A DNA stretch of 10,241 nt, taken from an uncultured Schwartzia sp. Its GTDB lineage: Bacteria; Bacillota; Negativicutes; Selenomonadales; Selenomonadaceae. The stretch covers positions 1 through 10,241 of the forward strand of contig CAJPQU010000068.1 in NCBI GenBank assembly GCA_905372875.1. Reading direction: 5' to 3'. Position 1 is the stretch's first letter; each line of letters begins with the position of its first letter. A program made the position numbers and the translations under genes. The notes beneath the pieces were generated by a model. That model made no database searches. It saw nothing but the letters and a program-made list of their open reading frames with translations, and was not told where the DNA came from. Shown piece after piece: positions 6,031-10,241 of the stretch.

Positions 6031-6645
6031 ATGGAAAATTTTATTCATCTCTTCAACAGCGGCGGCTTTGTCATGTATCCGCTGCTCCTTCTTTCCATTA
6101 TCACGTTGGCCATCGCTGTGGAGCGGTTTTCCTACTACCGGACCAACCGCCGGGGTTCGAAAGCATTTTTCCATGGCGTTTATCATGCGGCGGCGCAGAA
6201 GGATTGGTCCGTGGTTCGGCAGCTCTGCCAGGAATTTCCTTCGGCGCTGAGCCGTGTCATCGCCAGCGGCATGGAGAACGATTCTTCCGAACGCGCGATG
6301 AAGGATGCCTTCGAAGATCGCATGGAGATGGAATCCATCAACTTTCACCGCTATCTTGACTATCTCAGCGCCGTTGTGACGATCTCGCCCCTGCTGGGCC
6401 TTCTCGGCACGGTCACGGGCATGATTCAGACCTTCGGCGTTCTCGACAGCGGCGGCGGTGCCGCGGCGATCACGGGCGGCGTCGGAGAGGCTCTGGTGGC
6501 CACGGCGACAGGTCTTTGCGTAGCCATTATTGCCTTTTGCTTCTACACGTATTTCAGCCATCAGTTAGACACTCTGGTGACGGATACGGAGCGTCTTTGC
6601 TCGACAGTAATCGGCGCGAAAAGAGAAAGCTGGGATAAAGCATGA
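6031..6645 (+). CDS. exbB: ExbB-type proton channel subunit of the TonB energy complex
   Basis: A 204-residue MotA/TolQ/ExbB-family inner-membrane protein that uses the proton gradient, with ExbD, to drive TonB. TM1 lies at about 12-31 (MYPLLLLSIITLAIAVERF), a cytoplasmic domain follows, TM2 is at about 112-137 (TISPLLGLLGTVTGMIQTF), and TM3 at about 148-175 contains GEALVATATGLCVAI, with Glu153 and Thr158/Thr160 in the positions usually lining the pore. The start at 6031 follows AAGGAG (6015-6020). The open frame runs further upstream into the receptor gene but without a matching protein start. It sits 61 bp after the receptor and overlaps the next gene by ATGA. TolQ is excluded by the receptor/TonB context rather than by sequence alone. 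Confidence 0.93.
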   Translation: MENFIHLFNSGGFVMYPLLLLSIITLAIAVERFSYYRTNRRGSKAFFHGVYHAAAQKDWSVVRQLCQEFPSALSRVIASGMENDSSERAMKDAFEDRMEMESINFHRYLDYLSAVVTISPLLGLLGTVTGMIQTFGVLDSGGGAAAITGGVGEALVATATGLCVAIIAFCFYTYFSHQLDTLVTDTERLCSTVIGAKRESWDKA

Positions 6646-7046
6646 ATTTCACGAAACATCGCATGCAAAAAAAGCCGGTGTTTATGATCATTCCGATGAT
6701 TGATATCATCTTCTTTCTGCTGGTTTTCTTTATGATGAACAGTCTGCAGACGGTGGCGCAAAAAGCGCTTACCGTGCAGCTGCCACAGGCACAGAGCGCT
6801 TCGACGCCGACGCAGCTGCCGATCATCTTGACGCTGGACGAAGAGGGCCATATTACGATTGATAACAAACCGGCCAGTATCGGGGAATCAGCGGATATCA
6901 TGAAGAGGCATATACAAGAAAATGCCAACGCGGCCGTCGTTTTGCAGGCGGATAGGCGTACGGCGCACGGGCAGGTTGTCGCTGTCATGGATATGCTGAA
7001 GCAGTCAGGCGTGAAGCGCCTGTCCATCGCGGCGGAACAGAAATAA
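6642..7046 (+). CDS. exbD: ExbD-type subunit of the TonB energy complex
   Basis: A 134-residue ExbD/TolR-family protein. It has a short basic N-terminus, a single membrane helix (about 14-34) carrying the essential Asp21 in the pattern PMIDIIFFLLVFFMM, and a periplasmic domain (about 40-134) with the usual ITIDNKPAS and VVLQADRRTAHGQVVAVMDMLKQSGVKRLSIA elements. Asp21 takes part in proton movement through the ExbB pore. The ATG overlaps the exbB stop codon as ATGA, which points to translational coupling and fixed stoichiometry. A second ATG at codon 8 is possible but less likely because of the overlap. The length is normal for the family. Confidence 0.93.
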   Translation: MNFTKHRMQKKPVFMIIPMIDIIFFLLVFFMMNSLQTVAQKALTVQLPQAQSASTPTQLPIILTLDEEGHITIDNKPASIGESADIMKRHIQENANAAVVLQADRRTAHGQVVAVMDMLKQSGVKRLSIAAEQK

Positions 7047-7061
7047 CGGAAGGAATCGTAT

Positions 7062-7940
7062 ATGGGGCAAAATCTTTTATGGCTAAAAGCATATCTGGTT
7101 TCTATCGCGCTTCATCTCGTGATCGCGCTGCTTTTCGCTTGGGGATTAGCCGAGGTCGCGGCGGAAAATGAACAGCGGACGTACGTGGTCGATCTGGCGA
7201 CCTCCGATTTTAGCCAAGGCAGCGGGCACGCAGGCGGCGGGGGCGGCGGGGGTGGAGACGCGATGGCGTTCCCCGAGCCGTTGAAAGAAGAAGACATGGC
7301 GAAACGTGTGGAAACAGTCCGTCAGTCACAGCCTTTGCCGGCGGAGGCCGAAACGATGGCTGCGCCGGCACCGACACTGACGCCTTCTGTACCCTCGGGC
7401 GCAGCGGCGAGTCCGGAAGAAGCATCGGCTGTTACCCCTTCACCGCCTGTGTCCGGCAGCACCGCCAGCGGAGGCGGACAGGGTGGTGGATCGGGCACCG
7501 GGATCGGCACTGGAACAGGGTCAGGGGTAGGATCAGGCAGCGGATCGGGCTGGGGATCGGGAATCGGTTCCGGCACAGGGGCAGGGATCGGAGACGGACA
7601 AGGCACCGGCGCAGGCTCAGGCATGGGACAGGGCAGCGGCGATGGTAATATTTCGGGAACGGGAACGGCCCCGTTTGACAGCGCCGGTTTTCGGGAAGCG
7701 GTCGATGCCAACAAACAATATCCGTATATGGCAATGAAGCGGCATATGGAAGGATTGGCGGTAGTCAGCTGTACGGTAGACAGCAGCGGAAGGGTGATAG
7801 ATGTTTCTTTAGAGACATCGTCGGGACAGGATATGCTTGATGAGGCAGCGGTCGAGGCGGTGCGGTCGGTAGGCAGTTATCCGAATCCTACGGGTCAGTC
7901 GGTTCCAGTTTCCGTTCCGGTAAAGTTCTATCTGCGATAA
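7062..7940 (+). CDS. tonB: TonB energy transducer with a glycine/serine-rich spacer
   Basis: A 292-residue TonB. The N-terminal membrane helix (about 9-31) bears the conserved S-xxx-H pair (Ser14, His18) that contacts ExbB and ExbD. An octaglycine run is at 58-65, then a Pro/Ala-rich section (about 90-131), then a long Gly/Ser/Thr-rich spacer (about 137-201) made of GSG and GTG units. The C-terminal domain (about 205-292) has QYPYMAMKRHMEGLAVVSCTVDSSGRVIDVSLETSSG and ends VPVSVPVKFYLR, the normal TonB receptor-binding fold starting at the YP motif. The protein spans the periplasm to touch the TonB box of the receptor. It follows exbD by 15 bp with its own GGAAGGAA site (7048-7055). Replacement of most of the classical Pro-Glu/Pro-Lys spacer by glycine repeats is the unusual feature. 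Confidence 0.92.
   Translation: MGQNLLWLKAYLVSIALHLVIALLFAWGLAEVAAENEQRTYVVDLATSDFSQGSGHAGGGGGGGGDAMAFPEPLKEEDMAKRVETVRQSQPLPAEAETMAAPAPTLTPSVPSGAAASPEEASAVTPSPPVSGSTASGGGQGGGSGTGIGTGTGSGVGSGSGSGWGSGIGSGTGAGIGDGQGTGAGSGMGQGSGDGNISGTGTAPFDSAGFREAVDANKQYPYMAMKRHMEGLAVVSCTVDSSGRVIDVSLETSSGQDMLDEAAVEAVRSVGSYPNPTGQSVPVSVPVKFYLR
7470..7664 (+). repeat. Low-complexity Gly/Ser/Thr-coding repeat inside tonB
   Basis: Codons 137-201 are built from short degenerate units of GGN alternating with Ser, Thr, Ala, Ile or Gln codons (GSG, GTG, GIG, GAG). The units vary in their third bases, so selection on the protein rather than recent DNA duplication is suggested. The tract is prone to length change between strains. 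The antisense proline-rich open frames here are shadows of it. Confidence 0.8.
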
Positions 7941-7957
7941 GAACGAAACGGAAAATA

Positions 7958-7987
7958 TTCGCCGTATTCTATGGGATAATATATAAT
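7958..7987 (+). promoter_or_regulatory. Possible internal promoter before the flavodoxin-like gene
   Basis: A perfect TATAAT lies at 7982-7987 in the 69-bp gap after tonB. The best upstream hexamer, TTCGCC at 7958-7963, is 18 bp away and weak. If active it would let the two heme-processing genes be made independently of the transport genes. AAGGAG (7996-8001) is the ribosome binding site of the next gene. Confidence 0.35.
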
Positions 7988-8009
7988 TATGTAAAAAGGA
8001 GAATTTTAT

Positions 8010-8537
8010 ATGCGTACCATTGTCGTATATTCTTCCCGGACGGGAAACACGAAGAAGGTCGGCGAAGCGATTGCGGCCGCGCTGCCGGAGGGAACCTTGG
8101 CCGTATCCGTTCAGGAGATTCCGACGGATCTGCCTGCTTATGACTGCGTATTCCTGGGCTTTTGGGTTGACCGTGGTCAGGCGGATAAGGCCGCTGCTGA
8201 TCTCCTGCCCAAGCTGACGAACGCGCATGTGGCGCTCTTTGCCACCCTGGGTGCGGATCCGCACTCCCCCCACGCCGCGGAAAGCCTCATGAAGGCGGCG
8301 GAGCTTCTGCCCGAGGGAAAGAAGCCGGCCGGGCAGTTTATCTGCCAGGGAGCCGTCGATCCGAAGGTAATCGAGATGATGTATAAAATGTTTCCCAAGG
8401 GGCACGTACACGGGCAATCGGCGGAGCGGGACGCGCTTCACGCCGAAGCGGCAAAACATCCGGACGCGGCGGATCTCGCCGCCGCCGGGGCGTTTGCGAA
8501 GAAAACGATGGAAGACATCGTCAGGGGGAACGTATGA
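8010..8537 (+). CDS. Flavodoxin-superfamily protein resembling HmuF (heme/FMN-binding partner)
   Basis: A 175-residue cytoplasmic flavodoxin-fold protein. The FMN phosphate loop is SSRTGNTKK (8-16). FLGFWVDRGQ (48-57), with Trp52, fits the first isoalloxazine loop and ATLGADPHSPHA (78-89) the second. The C-terminal half (about 84-160) is a helical stretch longer than in electron-transfer flavodoxins and contains GHVHGQ with His132 and His134. From memory of published work, Fusobacterium nucleatum HmuF and FldH carry such a cap, bind heme through a histidine numbered 134, pass heme to HmuW and reduce the anaerobilin product. The neighbour downstream, a HmuW/ChuW homolog overlapping by ATGA, fits this role exactly. 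AAGGAG at 7996-8001 supports the start. It could instead be a simple electron donor to the radical SAM enzyme, or a BilS-like flavodoxin. Confidence 0.85.
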   Translation: MRTIVVYSSRTGNTKKVGEAIAAALPEGTLAVSVQEIPTDLPAYDCVFLGFWVDRGQADKAAADLLPKLTNAHVALFATLGADPHSPHAAESLMKAAELLPEGKKPAGQFICQGAVDPKVIEMMYKMFPKGHVHGQSAERDALHAEAAKHPDAADLAAAGAFAKKTMEDIVRGNV

Positions 8538-10177
8538 CGACAGAAAGTTATAACCTGGAAGACATGTTCGCCGCGATTTCTGAAGAGCAGCGGCGGCTGC
8601 AGTTCGGAACGGCCGAGGGAGATCCCCTGACGGAAGGCTTCCCCCGCAAACGCGTGGTTCATGCGGGCCTCAGCGGGCAGATGGTGCCGCCGGAGGAAGC
8701 CCAGGCGGTTTGGAATCGCATTATGGAAACGCCGGCCGTTAGGGGAGAAACCCAGGCGGCTTATATCCATATCCCGTTTTGCAAAACGAAGTGCCTCTAT
8801 TGCGGCTTTTTCCAAAACGCGGCCCAGCAGTCAGCGGAAGACGACTACGTCGATGCGCTGCTGGAGGAAATTGAGGCGGCGGGCGAGTACCCGCGCCTAA
8901 AGGAAGGGCTCATTCACGCCGTATTTATCGGCGGAGGAACTCCCTCTTCGCTGTCGGCGGAAAATGCGCAGCGCGTTCTCAGCGCGCTGCGCCGTGTTTT
9001 GCCGTTGGCTAACGATTATGAACTGACGCTGGAAGGACGCATCCACGATCTGGTGCCCGAAAAAATGGAAACATGGCTTGCGAACGGTGTAAACCGTATA
9101 TCACTGGGCGTGCAGTCTTTTCATACGGAAGTGCGTCAGGCGCAAGGCCGCATCGAAACGCGCGAGGAAGTTTTGACGCGCCTTCAGGCGCTTAAGGCGT
9201 ATGGACAATGTTCGGTGGTACTGGATCTCATCTACGGGCTGCCGGGGCAGACGATGGACGTATGGCAGCAGGACCTCGCTGATCTGGTCACTTCGGGCGT
9301 TGATGGGGCGGATTTTTATCAGCTTAATGTCTTTGAGGACAGCGACCTCAACAAGCGGATCGCGGAGGGCAAGCTCAAGCCGGCGGCGACAACGCAGGAA
9401 CAGGCCCGGATGTACGCTGTCTCGCACGATTATATGGCGCGGCGCGGATGGCGCCAGATCAGCATGTGTCATTGGAGCCGGAGCAATCGCGAACGCAGCC
9501 TCTACAATGCGCTGGCGAAAGAAGGGGTGCCAATGTTCCCTTTCGGCAGCAGCGCGGGCGGATTCCTTGAAGGCTATGCCGTTATGCTGCATCGGATATT
9601 ACAGCCCTATGCGATGTTAGTGGCGAGCGGGCAAAAACCGATCATGGGCCTTGTCAAGCAGTCGGACATGCAGCCTTTCTCCAACCGGGCGATCAGTATG
9701 CTGGAGCGCGGCTTTGTGGACATCGCGGGCCTTGAAGCGCTTTCCCCGCGGCTGGGCGGTTTGCGCTGGCTCTATGACCTGTGGGAAAAACGAGGTTTTG
9801 TGCGCTTCAACGGCGTACAGTATGAACTTACCGTGGCAGGAAAGTTCTGGGAGGTCAATCTCGCCCAGACAACGGCGGAATGTATCCAATACCTTATGAC
9901 AGGCGAGAATACGCTGAGCCTGGAAAGTATTGCGGCACAAGACACGCAGCGGGCGAAAAACGGCCAGGAAAAGAAACATGGCGTAGGCATGAACGGTGTG
10001 CCTTCCATAGAAATGATGCAGAAGATGCAAAAAATGGCGAAGGGAGGCATGCCTTCCCTCAGCGTGCTGAAATCGTTTGCCCGAGAGGCCGGGATCAAAG
10101 GTATGCCGTCGATAGAGGAGATGCGCAAGTTACAGAAGATGATGGAGGACAGAAAGCTGCGGGACGCCGAACCTTGA
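8534..10177 (+). CDS. Radical SAM anaerobic heme-degradation protein (ChuW/HutW/HmuW family) with Met-rich repeat tail
   Basis: A 547-residue HemN-like class C radical SAM protein. The iron-sulfur motif is CKTKCLYC (Cys83, Cys87, Cys90) in HIPFCKTKCLYCGFF. Phe92 stands where coproporphyrinogen dehydrogenase HemN has its fourth cysteine, as in ChuW. Other core motifs are GGGTPSSL (133-140), LEGRIHDLVPE (166-176), SLGVQSFHTEVRQAQGR (190-206) and DLIYGLPGQT (231-240). Family members methylate heme with a SAM-derived radical and open the ring without oxygen, giving a linear tetrapyrrole and Fe2+. Known members are about 445 residues, so roughly 90 residues at the C-terminus are extra. Residues 488-540 of this extension hold three repeats starting GVPS or GMPS. 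The ATG overlaps the flavodoxin stop (ATGA), with AGGGGGA at 8523-8529. Family call is strong from motifs plus neighbours; activity is inferred. Confidence 0.9.
   Translation: MTTESYNLEDMFAAISEEQRRLQFGTAEGDPLTEGFPRKRVVHAGLSGQMVPPEEAQAVWNRIMETPAVRGETQAAYIHIPFCKTKCLYCGFFQNAAQQSAEDDYVDALLEEIEAAGEYPRLKEGLIHAVFIGGGTPSSLSAENAQRVLSALRRVLPLANDYELTLEGRIHDLVPEKMETWLANGVNRISLGVQSFHTEVRQAQGRIETREEVLTRLQALKAYGQCSVVLDLIYGLPGQTMDVWQQDLADLVTSGVDGADFYQLNVFEDSDLNKRIAEGKLKPAATTQEQARMYAVSHDYMARRGWRQISMCHWSRSNRERSLYNALAKEGVPMFPFGSSAGGFLEGYAVMLHRILQPYAMLVASGQKPIMGLVKQSDMQPFSNRAISMLERGFVDIAGLEALSPRLGGLRWLYDLWEKRGFVRFNGVQYELTVAGKFWEVNLAQTTAECIQYLMTGENTLSLESIAAQDTQRAKNGQEKKHGVGMNGVPSIEMMQKMQKMAKGGMPSLSVLKSFAREAGIKGMPSIEEMRKLQKMMEDRKLRDAEP
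9995..10153 (+). repeat. Three 17-18-residue Met-rich repeats in the ChuW-type tail
   Basis: Residues 488-504, 505-522 and 523-540 each open with G(V/M)PS(I/L) and continue into an amphipathic basic helix. Repeats 1 and 3 share PSIE-x-M-x-K-x-QKM; repeat 2 is more diverged. There are ten Met in 53 positions. The DNA copies differ widely, so the duplication is not recent. A possible role is heme or iron binding, or docking to the flavodoxin-like partner or membrane; none is established. Confidence 0.7.
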
Positions 10178-10204
10178 GGGGTTAAAACTTTTAAAAAAAA
10201 GAGC

Positions 10205-10233
10205 TTGACGAAACGAAGGGGATGAAGTAATAT
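10205..10233 (+). promoter_or_regulatory. Promoter for a gene beyond the right edge
   Basis: TTGACG (10205-10210) and TAATAT (10228-10233) are 17 bp apart, a near-consensus -35 with a fair -10. It starts 28 bp after the last operon gene, so the next gene to the right can be transcribed separately. Between them is only the AT-rich palindrome TTAAAACTTTTAA (10182-10194) and an A run; I see no clear GC-rich terminator. Confidence 0.5.
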
Positions 10234-10241
10234 ATAGAAGC

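Noticed and set aside
8534..10177. HemN (oxygen-independent coproporphyrinogen III dehydrogenase) or HemW
   Set aside because: The fourth Cys of the HemN motif is Phe92, the EGR-x-HD and surrounding motifs fit ChuW, and the neighbours are heme uptake genes rather than heme synthesis or chaperone genes.
1..10241. CRISPR arrays, tRNA/rRNA genes, insertion sequences or prophage genes
   Set aside because: No regularly spaced repeats, no tRNA or rRNA-like segments, and no transposase or phage protein in any frame; the only repeats are the protein-coding tracts and short operators listed.

Overview
The window reads as chromosome from a diderm anaerobe. It combines outer-membrane iron-acquisition genes (TonB-dependent receptor, ExbB, ExbD, TonB) with Firmicutes-style expression signals: strong AGGAGG-type ribosome binding sites, TATAAT promoters including extended -10 forms, ATGA gene overlaps, and a MetN-type importer. 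A Negativicutes host (the Selenomonas / Dialister / Megasphaera type of outer-membrane Firmicute) fits best. That is inference, not proof.

Layout. (1) 1-718, minus: the N-terminal 239 residues of a MetN-type ABC ATPase, cut by the window edge, with a leader of about 150 nt that can form competing hairpins and an extended -10 promoter. (2) 900-942: strong hairpin terminator. (3) 954-3247, minus: a response regulator / histidine kinase pair with an ATGA overlap. The kinase has an extracytoplasmic patch rich in Cys, Met and His. (4) 3248-3545: AT-rich divergent control region with a good Fur-box match, a half-similar second site, an inverted repeat at a likely start point and a leader hairpin. 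(5) 3546-10177, plus: six collinear genes, namely TonB-dependent receptor, ExbB, ExbD, TonB, a flavodoxin-superfamily protein resembling HmuF, and a radical SAM protein of the ChuW/HutW/HmuW anaerobic heme-degradation family. (6) 10178-10241: a start-up promoter for a gene beyond the window.

Working model: the receptor brings heme (or a related iron compound) through the outer membrane, powered by ExbB-ExbD-TonB. Inside the cell the flavodoxin-like protein could hold heme and supply or receive electrons, while the radical SAM enzyme opens the porphyrin without oxygen and frees Fe2+. A Fur-type site suggests iron repression. The divergent two-component system is a candidate dedicated sensor of heme or metal outside the cytoplasm. 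No inner-membrane heme permease is visible here.

The least ordinary points are a methionine-rich tail made of three repeats on the heme-degrading enzyme, the metal-ligand-rich kinase sensor beside a heme locus, a shared sequence block in the two divergent promoters, and the structured metN leader. All function calls come from reading motifs by eye; no database search was run.
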